A model generated the notes under the pieces. It was not told the origin of the DNA, did not search any database, and saw only the letters and a list, made by a program, of their open reading frames with translations. Below, piece after piece: positions 1-8,530 of a DNA stretch of 64,000 nucleotides. The stretch lies in assembly GCA_903895725.1 (NCBI GenBank), contig CAITUV010000075.1, positions 1 through 64,000 of the forward strand, in the 5' to 3' direction. This stretch comes from an uncultured Myxococcales bacterium (lineage in GTDB: Bacteria; Myxococcota_A; UBA9042; CAIXZC01). Position numbers and translations under genes: made by a program. Each line of letters starts with the position of its first letter. Position 1 is the first letter of the stretch.

Positions 1-71
1 GTACTCACGAATCCGCACTGCCCACCACCGCCGACCGTGTCTTACCATCCCAGCCTCCTTCGGACCCGCAC

Positions 72-1091
72 GTGGGTCCCGAAGAGACCAGTCTGCGGGG
101 TGGTCCTACGCGTTGCAAGGCGGGGTCGGCTGAACGGTTACTTCGCAAGTTCATGGAACTCCCGAATGGGATCCCATCGCACGACACGTTCGGGCGGGTG
201 TTTGCCCGCCTGAACTCGGAGCGGTTCGCAGAGTGTTTCTCGCGTTGGATTGCGCACGTGGCAGAGTTGACCGCAGGGCAGGTCATCGCCATTGATGGCA
301 AGACACTGCGCCGCTCCTTCGACACGGCGTCATCGAAGTCGGCAATCCACATGGTGAGTGCGTGGGCCAGCCGCAACGCCCTCGTTCTCGGGCAGGTGCA
401 AACGGACCAGAAATCGAACGAGATCACGGCCATCCCGAGGCTGCTGGAGATGCTGGACGTCGAAGGTGCGGTGGTCACCATCGATGCGATGGGCTGCCAG
501 AAGGAGATCGCGAAACAAGTCGTGGCTCAGGGCGGGGACTACGTCCTGAGCCTGAAGGGCAACCAGGGCACCCTGAACGATGATGTCCGGATGTTCTTCG
601 ATGAGGCGGAGAAGAACGGATTCAAGCAGGTTCCGCACGCCTATGCGGAGACCGTGGACGGAGACCACGGTCGTATCGAGACCCGCCGCATCTGGTGTAC
701 TGGCGAGGTCGCCTGGTTCCAGGAGAAGGACCGCTGGCAGGGACTCCGCAGTTTCGGCATGGTGGAGGCCATTCGCAAACTTGGAGACAAGGTGTCGAAG
801 GAGAAGCGGTACTTCATCAGCTCCCTTGCGGGAGACGATGCGGTCCGCTTTGGGGAAGTCGTTCGGCAGCACTGGGGCGTGGAGAACTCGCTGCACTGTG
901 CCCTCGACATCTCCTTCCGGGAAGACGAGTGCCGAGTCCGCACCGGCCACGGTGCAGAAAACCTCTCCGTCCTGCGTCGCATCGCTCTCAACCTCCTGAA
1001 GAAGGACCGTACCCTCAAGGTGGGAATCGAGAACAAGCGTCTGCGGGCGGGATGGGACAACGCCTACCTACTCAAGGTCCTCCTGGGATGA
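72..1091 (+). pseudogene. ISAs1 family transposase, N-terminally truncated
   Basis: The frame encodes the catalytic part of an ISAs1-type DDE transposase. The family block LPNGIPSHDTFGRVF lies near residue 35, where intact proteins have it near residue 95-100. The three acidic residues can be placed: Asp in IAIDGKTLR (about residue 74), Asp in TIDAMG (about 137) and Glu in HWGVENSLH (about 270), followed by the family tail LDISFREDECR and NLLKKD. The first roughly 35 residues (Gly/Arg-rich) do not look like the family N-terminus, which normally carries a helical DUF4338-like/H-repeat domain. The ATG at 72 is therefore only an open-frame start. The catalytic core looks intact, but the protein is probably inactive for want of its DNA-binding N-terminus. 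Confidence 0.85.
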
Positions 1092-1106
1092 GATGCGATT
1101 GCCCTG
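72..1106 (+). mobile_element. Truncated ISAs1-family insertion sequence remnant
   Basis: The element consists of the transposase fragment plus a likely right terminal inverted repeat, GATGCGATTGCCCTG, at about 1092-1105 just after the stop codon. This end resembles right ends of ISAs1-family elements as I remember them. The matching left end (CAGGGC...) is not visible in the first 70 bases, and the first 80 or so transposase residues are missing, so the left part was lost or replaced. Homology appears to begin near base 130. Confidence 0.6.
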
Positions 1107-1281
1107 CGGCCTCACCCAGCCGTGATCGGAGAATGGCCCGAAGAGGAGAGTGGAGATGGCTGCTGTGTCGGCGGCATGCGGCAGGAGGGTCGGATTGCAG
1201 GCCGTGTGCGGTCTTCCCCCTTCCCCCCAGGAGGTGTTGGAGTCGTCTGGATGGTTGCCTCCCCCCGGAAACGGCGTTCTG

Positions 1282-1521
1282 TCAGGGCGTCTGGAGACAC
1301 GCCCCCTTGATGCGTGCGCCCAGTTCTCTCAGCTCAGTCCACATTCCGGTCAGTCCGGCCTTGATGCGGCCCAGCAGGTGCCCCAGGTACTGCTTGAGGC
1401 AGAAGACCAGGAGTTCGAGTTCACGGTCGGTGAATCGCAGTGTCATGAGTTCCAGGAGCTCGTGGTCGTCCAGCTCCCCGGCGTTGTCGGTCTTTCGAGA
1501 ATTGGCCTTTTCTTCGAGCAT
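1282..1521 (-). CDS. Hypothetical small helical protein
   Basis: This 79-residue frame, starting at ATG 1521, encodes an acidic-to-neutral, Leu-rich helical peptide (LDDHELLELMTLRFTDRE near its N-terminus) that looks more protein-like than the overlapping plus-strand frames, which are Arg/Ser/Pro shadows. No Shine-Dalgarno sequence is evident; a GTG start at 1548 would add nine residues. It lies between the IS remnant and the HNH-like gene in a stretch that looks accessory. I do not recognise a family. It may be a fragment of a larger lost gene or not a gene at all. Confidence 0.3.
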   Translation of the reverse strand: MLEEKANSRKTDNAGELDDHELLELMTLRFTDRELELLVFCLKQYLGHLLGRIKAGLTGMWTELRELGARIKGACLQTP

Positions 1522-1653
1522 CGGCTGGAGAGCACCGGCCGCGACCACGCAGTGATGGAATGATCAGGACATTCGATCGTCCACTCGGCGCAATGCAGAC
1601 GCATGTCGGGTGGAGTGGCGACAACCTCGATGGTCGACGATTGTGGGGGCCCA

Positions 1654-2316
1654 ATGTCAATCCTGAAGCCGGAACTGAAGATAGAGATGCTTCCAACCAG
1701 TGCGGGACGCGGTCTCTCCCATGTTCTGCCCGACCGCTTCTGGCAACGGATACGACGCCGGGTCAAACAGCATTATGGAGGTCGTTGCGCCGTCTGCGCC
1801 GGAGAGCGCATTCTCCAGTGCCATGAGGTCTGGGACTACGACGAAACCAACGACACGAGAGTGCTGCGGGACCTATGGTTGCTCTGTCGGACTTGTCACA
1901 TGGCCAGTCATTCTGGGTGCTTCCTGGCGGGGATGAAAGGGAAGAGGGACTGCGACTGCGAGAACTCCGAGTACTTCGAGGAGCTGAGTGCGGTTCTGGC
2001 CCCGCTCGGAGGCGACGACACCGGGGGCGACGACGGCTTCGTCTACATCAGGGGGTTTGGCGGCATGCCATTGTCGGTTTTCCGGCTCATGGCCAGGCAG
2101 ATGCGGCTGAACCAGTTATCGCTGAAGGAGTACTTGGTTGCCGCCGGGGAGGCACTCCGATTGTTCGAGCGGCGAAGCGGGAGGCGCTGGACAACCTTGC
2201 TCCACCATCTCCCGGCCATTCTGAAGCACTACGGCGTCGACCAGGCTACGGTGGAGAGCATTGCTGAGGACCTCCCGAACCTGGAAGCGAAGTGCTCGTG
2301 CCCGGTTGCAGCGTAG
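1654..2316 (+). CDS. HNH-like zinc-finger protein
   Basis: A 220-residue protein with an HNH-nuclease-like treble-clef core: CAVC (about residue 45), CHEVWDYD (about 57), then LWLLCRTCHMASHSG (about 75-90). This matches the pattern of a class of small HNH proteins in which a CxxC pair is followed by CHEVW.Y and LC..CH...H. A second Cys pair, CDCEN, follows. The C-terminal half is helical and basic, without a recognised domain. The start at 1654 was chosen because it precedes the conserved part and has a G-rich stretch upstream; ATG 1687 is an alternative. Its base composition is less GC-rich than the rest, and it sits next to an IS remnant, which suggests transfer. Nuclease activity is inferred from the motif only. 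Confidence 0.6.
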   Translation: MSILKPELKIEMLPTSAGRGLSHVLPDRFWQRIRRRVKQHYGGRCAVCAGERILQCHEVWDYDETNDTRVLRDLWLLCRTCHMASHSGCFLAGMKGKRDCDCENSEYFEELSAVLAPLGGDDTGGDDGFVYIRGFGGMPLSVFRLMARQMRLNQLSLKEYLVAAGEALRLFERRSGRRWTTLLHHLPAILKHYGVDQATVESIAEDLPNLEAKCSCPVAA

Positions 2317-3126
2317 CGATCGGACTGGGATCTCGCTCTCCACGATCACCCCCGCCCCTTCCTCCCCCGCTCTATCCCGTTCCGACCTCCACCCCCCCCA
2401 CCACCCCCTCCACGTCGCTTCCAGGGGCATCCTGGTGATCCAGGAGCACGATCCCGATCCTGACCTCGGGAACGTGACGGGGAACAGGACGGGGTACCCT
2501 CTCCACTCCCGGGTTCCATCCCTCCTCGGTTCCTACAGTTCCACCAGAACCGGAATCCCGGAAGGCAACCACGTTCCCGCAGAGGAACCGGAGTCCCACA
2601 GGGGAACGCCAGGGAAACCCAAGGTTCCACGAGGATCGGGGTGCCGGCGGAGGGAATTGTGGAGGTTGCCGGGGACGAGGGCGTGGACGCACCCCTTGAA
2701 CCCCCTGGGAATCCTTTGGATTACCCAGGGGGTCGGGAGGGAACGTCGCAAGGGGGCGGCGGAAGCGACGTGGACGGCCTGGGAGGCGTGTGGGAAGGCA
2801 GAAGGGGATGTCAACGGCCAAAGGGGGGGCCCGGACGAGGATTTCGACAGCGTTTCCCCCCGGGAGGGGTTAGGTTGTGAGACTGGGCACGGTCTGGACT
2901 TCCTTCAAAGCCCCCCTCGGGTGGGGTGCCTCTACCTGTCGGATCTGCATAGTGGAGGACCGGGGGTGGTTCGGGGGGCGAACCGCTATCTGACCGCGCG
3001 TAGGACGCGCGTAAACAGGTCCGAGGGGGCGGTTGAAGGACCCCCGTTTCCGGGAGTTCCGAACAGACCCCGACCCTGCTCAGGGCGGCCTGCCACGAGG
3101 AAACGAGCATCAGCGAGTGAATCGAG
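2317..3126. other. Gene-free, hairpin-rich accessory stretch
   Basis: No credible coding frame is seen; the long open frames here are Pro/Arg/Gly-rich shadows. 2490-2640 is rich in GGTTCC and GGAACC words. 2701-2732 is a strong hairpin (next entry). 2968-2984 forms GGTTCG-GGGGG-CGAACC, and 2995-3008 a GCGCG/CGCGC stem. The part from about 2880 to 3126 lies directly downstream of the minus-strand tRNA and could hold a structured RNA, but no known RNA family could be assigned. Confidence 0.5.
2701..2732. repeat. Perfect-stem inverted repeat (hairpin)
   Basis: CCCCCTGGGAATCC, a three-base TTT loop, then GGATTACCCAGGGGG gives a 14-bp stem with a single bulged base. It lies inside the gene-free region and has no T-run on either side, so it is not a typical intrinsic terminator. 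Its role is unknown. Confidence 0.7.
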
Positions 3127-3200
3127 TGGTGAGGGCGGGAATTGAACCCGCGACCTGGGGTTTATGAGACCCCCGCTCTAACCGACTGAGCCACCTCACC
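3127..3200 (-). tRNA. tRNA-Met (CAT anticodon)
   Basis: The minus strand folds as a full cloverleaf. The 7-bp acceptor pairs GGTGAGG with CCTCACC, the D arm is GCTCAGTCGGTTAGAGC, the anticodon loop is CTCATAA closed by GGGGT/ACCCC, and the T arm contains GGTTCAATTCC. The discriminator is A and CCA is not encoded. G1-C72 pairing argues against initiator tRNA, so elongator Met is likely; a lysidine-modified tRNA-Ile2 also has a CAT anticodon and cannot be excluded without identity-element comparison. Confidence 0.9.
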
Positions 3201-3218
3201 AAGTCAACAACCGGCCCT

Positions 3219-3247
3219 TAGTTACCCAAAAAGCGCTGTCCGGTCAA
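3219..3247 (-). promoter_or_regulatory. Promoter for tRNA-Met
   Basis: On the minus strand, TTGACC (3247-3242), a 17-base spacer, then TAACTA (3224-3219). The predicted start falls about 10-15 bases before the mature tRNA 5' end at 3200. Confidence 0.65.
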
Positions 3248-3289
3248 GCGAAAACGGGGCCGTGGGTCGTGCCCGTGAGGGCAAATGGC

Positions 3290-3319
3290 TTGCGCTGGCG
3301 CGGGTGTGCGGAGCATACT
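3290..3319 (+). promoter_or_regulatory. Promoter for the BPI-like lipoprotein gene
   Basis: TTGCGC (3290-3295), 18-base spacer, CATACT (3314-3319), 31 bases before the ATG at 3350. It is divergent from the tRNA promoter. Confidence 0.5.
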
Positions 3320-3349
3320 GCGTGGCTGGGACATGCAAGCGGGGGCGAC

Positions 3350-5542
3350 ATGAGACGCTTTGTACTGGAACGCTTCGGGCTGACGGGAGTGGTCATCGTG
3401 GGCCTGCTGCTGGCTGCGTGCGGCTCGGACGGGTCTGACGAGACGACTGGAGGAAAGGAAGACACGACGTTCCAGCCGCCGGACCAGGACGTAACAGTCC
3501 AGCCCGGGCAGGACACGATCACGCCGGCCGACGTGCCGGTCGGCCCTCCCCCCCAGTGCGAAAATGCGCTGCAGTGCCCCGATGACGGGAACCCCTGCAC
3601 CGTGGCCACCTGCGAGGGGGGATTGTGCGGAACCTTCCCCGCCGAAGGGCTCTACTGCGACGATGCCGACCCCTGCACCCTGAACGATGCCTGTCTGCAG
3701 GGAACCTGCAAGGGCACCCCCATGCAGTGTGAGGACGGCAATGCCTGCACCATCGACACGTGCGTCAAGGGGCAGTGCAAGACCAAGGTGGACGAAGGGG
3801 AGCAGTGCCGCCTGGTCATCCAGGTGGACGAGCCGGCCCGCGGGGCTGCGCTCACGGGCTTTGGCGAGGTGACCGTTGCCGGAAAGGTGATCTCTCCGGC
3901 CGGCCCGCTGGAGTCGTTCACCATCAATGAGTCCTCGGTTTCGGTCGGGGCCGGGGGAGCCTTCGAGGTGGCATTCGAGGCACTGGCCGGGATCAACGTC
4001 CTGTCGTTCCAGGCGACCGACTCACTGGGTCGGGCCGACAAGACGGTCCGGTCGTTCCTGTTTGCGGAGGAGTACTCCCCGGTGGGCAGCATGGGAGCAC
4101 CGACTCTGCTGCCGGCCAGCGGCCAGGCGTACCTGCGGGCCGACGTCTGGGACGACGACGATACCAAGGACGTGGACGACATGGCGACTGCGGTCTACAA
4201 GGTCGTGAACAACCTCGACGTGGAGGCGCTCATTCCCTCGCCGCTCATGGCGGAAGGGGAAGCCTCGCTGGGGTGGTGCGAATGGACCGTAGACGTGTCT
4301 CAGGTCAGCTACACGCTGGACGAGGTCGACATCAAGCCGACCACCGGAGGGATCATCCTGTCCGGCACGCTCACCGGCTTCCAGGCCTACGTCGATGCCA
4401 CGGCACCCGACTGGTTCTGTCCCGATGCGCACGGCTGGGTGCACGCGGAGGAGATCTATTTCGAGTCCTGGATCGACGTCGCCGTGTCCGGAGGCAATAT
4501 CCAGTTCGACGTGGTCAGCGTGGACGTGGAGATCACGGGCGTGTGGGTGGATATGGATGGCGGAATCGCGTCCCTGTTCGACTGGCTCGTGAACTGGTTC
4601 TCGGAAGATCTGGCCGCCAAGATCGCGCAGAAGCTCGAGGAGGCTCTTCCGCAGAAGGTGGTCCCCCTGCTGACGTCGACGCTCAATGCCTTCCTGGACA
4701 AGACGCAGCAGTTCGAGGTACCGGCGATTCCGGGGACGAAGGGGCCCATGACGCTGGTGCTCAAGGCGGAACCGGCCAAGGCCGAATTCGACTCGGGGGG
4801 GGCCGCGTTCGTCGTGAACCTCGGCGTCGGAGCGCAGAAGCAGTCGTCGCACGAGGCACCGGGGACCTTCCTGCGGGGCGACTGCCTCGGGGAGGATCCG
4901 GGTACCTTCAACCTCCCCGAGAGCCAGAAGGTGGAAGCCGCTGTTTCGGAGGATCTGCTCAACCAGATCCTGTTTGCCGCCTGGTGGGGGGGGCAGATGG
5001 ATGTGACCCTCGACGACTCCACTCTGGGTGATGTCCTGACCGACTACGGGATCACCGAGCTGTCGGTCGTGCTGACGCCCTATCTTCCGCCGGTCTACAC
5101 GACCTGCACTCCCACAGGCAACGGGGAGTTCCAGATGGGCGATCTGCACATCGATGCCACGTTCAAGATGACGGGCCAGCCGTCGACCATGGAGCTCTTC
5201 GCCTCGGCCCGGGCCGAGGTGGACATCGTGGTGCTGAGCCAACCATCCGGCAAGGAGCTAGCGCTCACGGTCGGCCAGATGTCGGCACTGGGGCTCGACG
5301 TGATCGATGCGGGAGGCATGGTCGAGGGGGGCGAGGACCTGATGGAGCAGCTCCTCTCTGACCTCGTGGTCAACGTCCTGCTGAAGACGTGGCTGGCCGG
5401 GGTCGTGGCCTCCTATCCCATTCCGGAGGTCGATCTGGGATCGTATGGAACGTACTTCCCCCAAGGCACGATCGTCACCTTCGAGCCCCTCGCCGCAGAG
5501 CACGAGAAGGGCTTCCTTCTCCTCTCCGGCAGCGTGAAGTAG
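3350..5542 (+). CDS. Lipoprotein with Cys-rich stalk and BPI-like (TULIP) domains
   Basis: A 730-residue exported lipoprotein. The start at 3350 gives a classic signal peptide ending in the lipobox LLAAC. An Asp/Thr-rich linker leads to a Cys-rich module (about residues 65-150) with CPDDGNPCT, CDDADPCT and CEDGNACT repeats. The remaining 570 residues are beta-rich and resemble bactericidal/permeability-increasing protein layout. A wedge of paired amphipathic helices (LFDWLVNWFSEDLAAK onward, about residue 410-450) follows a first beta barrel. A second module opens with SEDLLNQILFAAWWGGQMD (about 540), the counterpart of the BPI strand-helix element LSDYFFNTA. TULIP proteins bind lipids in a tubular groove, so a lipid-binding or lipid-shuttling role at the outer membrane is inferred. 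The domain call is by pattern, not alignment. Confidence 0.6.
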   Translation: MRRFVLERFGLTGVVIVGLLLAACGSDGSDETTGGKEDTTFQPPDQDVTVQPGQDTITPADVPVGPPPQCENALQCPDDGNPCTVATCEGGLCGTFPAEGLYCDDADPCTLNDACLQGTCKGTPMQCEDGNACTIDTCVKGQCKTKVDEGEQCRLVIQVDEPARGAALTGFGEVTVAGKVISPAGPLESFTINESSVSVGAGGAFEVAFEALAGINVLSFQATDSLGRADKTVRSFLFAEEYSPVGSMGAPTLLPASGQAYLRADVWDDDDTKDVDDMATAVYKVVNNLDVEALIPSPLMAEGEASLGWCEWTVDVSQVSYTLDEVDIKPTTGGIILSGTLTGFQAYVDATAPDWFCPDAHGWVHAEEIYFESWIDVAVSGGNIQFDVVSVDVEITGVWVDMDGGIASLFDWLVNWFSEDLAAKIAQKLEEALPQKVVPLLTSTLNAFLDKTQQFEVPAIPGTKGPMTLVLKAEPAKAEFDSGGAAFVVNLGVGAQKQSSHEAPGTFLRGDCLGEDPGTFNLPESQKVEAAVSEDLLNQILFAAWWGGQMDVTLDDSTLGDVLTDYGITELSVVLTPYLPPVYTTCTPTGNGEFQMGDLHIDATFKMTGQPSTMELFASARAEVDIVVLSQPSGKELALTVGQMSALGLDVIDAGGMVEGGEDLMEQLLSDLVVNVLLKTWLAGVVASYPIPEVDLGSYGTYFPQGTIVTFEPLAAEHEKGFLLLSGSVK

Positions 5543-5572
5543 CCCCTCTCCCTGGTCCCCGCTCCCCCCGGG

Positions 5573-5673
5573 GTCTGCATCGGCATCGGCATCGGCATCG
5601 GCATCTGCATCGGCATCTGCATCGGCATCGCACTCGCACTCGTAATCGTAGTCGCAATCGTAGTCGCAATCGT
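5573..5673. repeat. CATCGG hexanucleotide microsatellite
   Basis: About 100 bases between two genes are built from 6-base units, mostly GCATCG or GCATCT, decaying into CACTCG and GTAATC/GTAGTC/GCAATC triplet-like variants near 5635-5673. The unit length keeps all frames open (Met-Pro or Arg-Cys strings), but there is no sign of translation. It separates the BPI-like gene from the CcdA-like gene and is a plausible slippage tract. Confidence 0.85.
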
Positions 5674-5739
5674 TCCTCCCCTCCTGTAACCTCCCCCCCC
5701 CTTTCCGGCTCTCCCCTGGCGGAAGAGGGGGGAAACCGA

Positions 5740-7011
5740 ATGGACCTTGGCGCGACAACGGCATTTCTCGGCGGGTTGCTGACGTTCGCAAGCCCTTGTG
5801 TCCTGCCGCTGGTTCCGATCTACCTGTCGGTCCTGGTCGGGGGAGATCTGCAGGCTGCCAACGGAGCGAGCGGGCGGTTTCGGCTGGTGGGTAACGGGCT
5901 GATGTTCGTGCTGGGATTCCTGGTGGTCTTCGTGGCACTGGGGCTTGCCGCCTCGGCGCTGGGCCGGTTCCTGATCGTTCACCGGCTGGCATTCCAGCAG
6001 GTCGGCGGGCTGCTGGTGTTCTTCTTCGGGCTCAAGTTCCTGGGGCTGGTCAAGGCTTCGTTCCTGGACCGGGAGAAGCGGCTCCAGGTGGGCGGGAACG
6101 GGACGATCACGCCGCTGTCCGCTGCGCTCATCGGCTTCACGTTCGCATTCGGGTGGACGCCGTGCATCGGGCCCATCCTGGGCTCCATCCTGACGTTTAC
6201 CGCAGTGTCCACCCACAGCCTTGGAGCGGGGGCCTGGTATCTCTTCCTGTATGGAGCAGGCGTCGGTCTTCCGCTGCTCGTGGTGGCAGGACTGGCACAG
6301 GGGGGCGTCAACTTCCTCCAGCGGCTGTTCCGGTTCATTCCCAGGCTGGAGAAGGCCACCGGCGTCGTCCTCGTGGCGATGGCGGTGCTCATGGTGACCG
6401 ACAACGTCGGCTTCCTGACCCTGTCGCCCGGTACGGACAGTGCAGACGAGCTGGCGGTCTCCCTGTCCAGAACCCGTTCCGAGGGCGGTCCGGAACGAGA
6501 CGTCCTGGCGGGCGGGGAGGGTGATGCGGCCTCCAGGACGCCCGCAGGAGCAGGCTCCGGGACGGCCAAGGCGGGAGCGCCAGCGGCCGAAGGGGGGGCG
6601 GCGCAATGTGAGGCCTCGTCCGGCTGCGGGCTCGGGGGGGACGAGGACGAGCTGTTCCTGGCCGGGGCGGCACAGACCACCGTGGACGTTACCCGTCTGA
6701 CTCGAGGTCCGGTTCTGATCGACTTCTATCGCCCCGACTGCCCGGCCTGCCTCAAGATGGTGCCGATTCTCCAGGCCCTGGGCGAGACGTGCTCCGGACG
6801 GGGGCTGCGCATCGAGAAGATCGACGTGTCCGTGCCTGAGAACCGGAGGCTTGCCCAGCAGATGGGCGTGCTCGGGACGCCGACCCTGGCCTTCTTCGAC
6901 GTGGAGGGACGGGAGGTGACCCGGCTCGTCGGAGCCCAGGAAATGGCCACCGTGGAGCGGGCCGTCGGCGTGCTGATGGGGGAGCAATGCGCCGAGTTCA
7001 GCCGGATGTAG
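5740..7011 (+). CDS. CcdA/DsbD-like transmembrane thiol transporter fused to thioredoxin domain
   Basis: A 423-residue inner-membrane protein that passes electrons from the cytoplasm to exported thiol targets. Residues 1-230 are the CcdA/DsbD-beta domain with its two signature cysteine motifs, SPCVLPLVP (about 18-26) and TPCIGPILG (about 145), on paired helices. A charged Ala/Gly linker with a CEASSGCG pair (about 290-300) leads to a periplasmic thioredoxin fold with active site CPACLKM (about 330) and the cis-Pro segment GTPTLAF. It lacks the N-terminal alpha domain of full DsbD, so it is DsbD-gamma-beta-like in content. The ATG at 5740 was chosen because the membrane domain begins there. 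In a cell making hundreds of disulfide-type Cys-rich secreted repeats, a thiol relay like this fits well. Confidence 0.85.
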   Translation: MDLGATTAFLGGLLTFASPCVLPLVPIYLSVLVGGDLQAANGASGRFRLVGNGLMFVLGFLVVFVALGLAASALGRFLIVHRLAFQQVGGLLVFFFGLKFLGLVKASFLDREKRLQVGGNGTITPLSAALIGFTFAFGWTPCIGPILGSILTFTAVSTHSLGAGAWYLFLYGAGVGLPLLVVAGLAQGGVNFLQRLFRFIPRLEKATGVVLVAMAVLMVTDNVGFLTLSPGTDSADELAVSLSRTRSEGGPERDVLAGGEGDAASRTPAGAGSGTAKAGAPAAEGGAAQCEASSGCGLGGDEDELFLAGAAQTTVDVTRLTRGPVLIDFYRPDCPACLKMVPILQALGETCSGRGLRIEKIDVSVPENRRLAQQMGVLGTPTLAFFDVEGREVTRLVGAQEMATVERAVGVLMGEQCAEFSRM

Positions 7012-7133
7012 CTCAATCGTTCAGCGATCGGTCGGGCCGAACCTGCCTGGCTCCCAGCCGAACCCGGGAGCGAGCTGGTGGCGGATTGCGTCACTCCGTT
7101 CAAGTCCTGAGCCGGATTGGTTGAACAACCGAG

Positions 7134-7162
7134 TTGACTCACCGGGAGGTTTTCAGAATAAT
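7134..7162 (+). promoter_or_regulatory. Promoter of the cold-shock gene
   Basis: TTGACT (7134-7139), 17-base spacer, AATAAT (7157-7162). One of the best matches in the window. Transcription would start near 7169, giving a short leader before the ATG at 7193. Confidence 0.7.
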
Positions 7163-7192
7163 TGGCGGCGTTCGCTTTCGGGGGAAAGTGCA

Positions 7193-7393
7193 ATGCGCGG
7201 CACAGTCAAGTGGTTCAATGACACGAAGGGGTTCGGCTTCATCACGCTCGACGACGGGCGGGACGTGTTCGTCCATTACTCGACGATCACGACCGACGGC
7301 TACAAGACGTTGGCCGAAGGGGAAGAAGTGGAGTTCGAGATGCGGGAAGGCCCCAAGGGGCTTCAGGCATCCAACGTCATGAAGGCCGGCTAG
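7193..7393 (+). CDS. Cold-shock family single-strand nucleic acid-binding protein
   Basis: A 66-residue CspA-type OB-fold protein of standard family length. It starts MRGTVKWFND and carries RNP1 (KGFGFI, about residue 14) and RNP2 (DVFVHYS, about 27), the aromatic patches that bind single-stranded RNA and DNA. The start at 7193 is fixed by the conserved N-terminus; an in-frame upstream ATG at 7121 would add a non-conserved tail that overlaps the promoter. It is monocistronic: the next gene is convergent. A role as RNA chaperone is expected; whether it is cold-induced cannot be told from the sequence. Confidence 0.95.
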   Translation: MRGTVKWFNDTKGFGFITLDDGRDVFVHYSTITTDGYKTLAEGEEVEFEMREGPKGLQASNVMKAG

Positions 7394-7433
7394 CGGGGTG
7401 GCGATTTCGTGTTCCTGTTCGAGTAGTTGAAGG

Positions 7434-8462
7434 TCAGGGCCTGGCCTCCCACCGGAGACGTTTCTCTTTGCGCGACACCGCCTCCCGAATCAGCAGATCC
7501 ACCAGTTGCGGATAGGAGATACCGGCCGCAGCAGCCGCCTGGGGCAACAGGGACGTCTTCGTGAACCCGGGGATGGTGTTGGTCTCGATAGCGAAGCAGG
7601 TTCCATCCTCCCGGATCAGGATGTCCGTTCGGGACATGCCCGAGCACCCGAGAGCGCGGTGGGCCTGGAGGCCGATCTGCTGGCACTTGTACGTGAGGTC
7701 GTCTGGAATGGGAGCGGGGCAGATCTCCTCCGAGCCTCCGATCTTGTACTTGGCCTCGTAGTCGAACCAGGCCGACACTTTCGGGCGGATTTCGATGAGG
7801 GGGAGCGCCACGGTCCGGTCCTGGTCGGGGTGATCGATGACGGGAGAGGTGACCTCCCGTCCCCGGACGAACTGCTCGACGAGCACTTCGTTTCCCAAGC
7901 TCATGAACTCGACGAGGACCTGGCTCAGTCGGGCTTCGTCCTTCACGATCTCCACGCCCACGCTGGATCCGAGCTTGGTGGTCTTGGCCACGACGGGGAG
8001 CCCGAGGCGGGCGATGATCGTGGCGGGCAGATCCCCCACCCCGTGCTCGACCTGCTCTCTTCGAACGGAAACTGAGTCCGGCGTGGAGAGCCCTGCGGCC
8101 CGATATACGTCCTTGGTCCGCGGCTTGTTCATGGCCAGGCTGGAGGCGAAGTGGTCGCTTCCGGTAAACGGGATGCCCAGCAGGTGGAAGAGGCCCTGCA
8201 TGGTCCCGTCCTCGCCGTTGGGTCCGTGGAGGGCCAGGAAGGCCACGTCCATGGTCGGTGCGAGGGCGGAAAGGGCCTCGAGCATCGGCCGCGCCGGGGC
8301 GTCGCCGACGGTCCAGAGGCCGTCCTTTCCGATCACGACCCGGACGCCGAGGTAGCGCTCCGGCAGGAGGTTCGCCAGGACTCCGGTTCCCGAGTTGACC
8401 GACACGTCGTGCTCATGGCTCATGCCGCCCATGATCACTGCAATGGTAAGTCGTGGTGCCAT
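7434..8462 (-). CDS. ddl: D-alanine--D-alanine ligase
   Basis: A 342-residue ATP-grasp enzyme joining two D-alanines for peptidoglycan precursors in the cytoplasm. Visible family features include the N-terminal MGGMSHEHDVS loop, LHGPNGEDGTMQG (about residue 80-92), the ATP-grasp glycine loop KLGSSVGVE (about 168), the omega-loop segment FDYEAKYKIG (about 240) and the metal site ETNTIPGFT (about 300; the family has E-x-N-T-x-P-G). Length is normal. A GGAGG-like site lies six bases before the ATG. It is transcribed alone from its own promoter, divergent from the next gene. Confidence 0.93.
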   Translation of the reverse strand: MAPRLTIAVIMGGMSHEHDVSVNSGTGVLANLLPERYLGVRVVIGKDGLWTVGDAPARPMLEALSALAPTMDVAFLALHGPNGEDGTMQGLFHLLGIPFTGSDHFASSLAMNKPRTKDVYRAAGLSTPDSVSVRREQVEHGVGDLPATIIARLGLPVVAKTTKLGSSVGVEIVKDEARLSQVLVEFMSLGNEVLVEQFVRGREVTSPVIDHPDQDRTVALPLIEIRPKVSAWFDYEAKYKIGGSEEICPAPIPDDLTYKCQQIGLQAHRALGCSGMSRTDILIREDGTCFAIETNTIPGFTKTSLLPQAAAAAGISYPQLVDLLIREAVSRKEKRLRWEARP

Positions 8463-8501
8463 CGATTGCGCCTCCGTTCGGGTCGCACGCGCTGCAGGGG
8501 G

Positions 8502-8529
8502 AGTCTATCACACACGGGCGGCCGGGCAA
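8502..8529 (-). promoter_or_regulatory. Promoter of ddl
   Basis: Minus strand TTGCCC (8529-8524), 16-base spacer, TAGACT (8507-8502). Its -35 box is adjacent to that of the divergent promoter at 8531. Confidence 0.55.
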
Positions 8530-8530
8530 G

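Noticed and set aside
2847..2911. RNase P RNA on the minus strand
   Set aside because: A short stretch (GAAGGAAGTCCAGACC) resembles the P4 5' strand, but the GGTAAGAGCGCACC-like element and the 3' P4 strand are missing.
2840..3126. tmRNA
   Set aside because: A GGATTTCGAC string recalls the 5' end, but there is no tRNA-like 3' end or tag reading frame in the right place.
2261..3145. Long plus-strand open frame as a gene
   Set aside because: Composition is Pro/Gly/Arg/Ser noise with no domain, and it runs across strong hairpins into the tRNA.
5573..5673. Coding Met-Pro-Met-Gln repeat
   Set aside because: It is an open frame only because of the 6-base period; no start signal, and it lies between two well-bounded genes.
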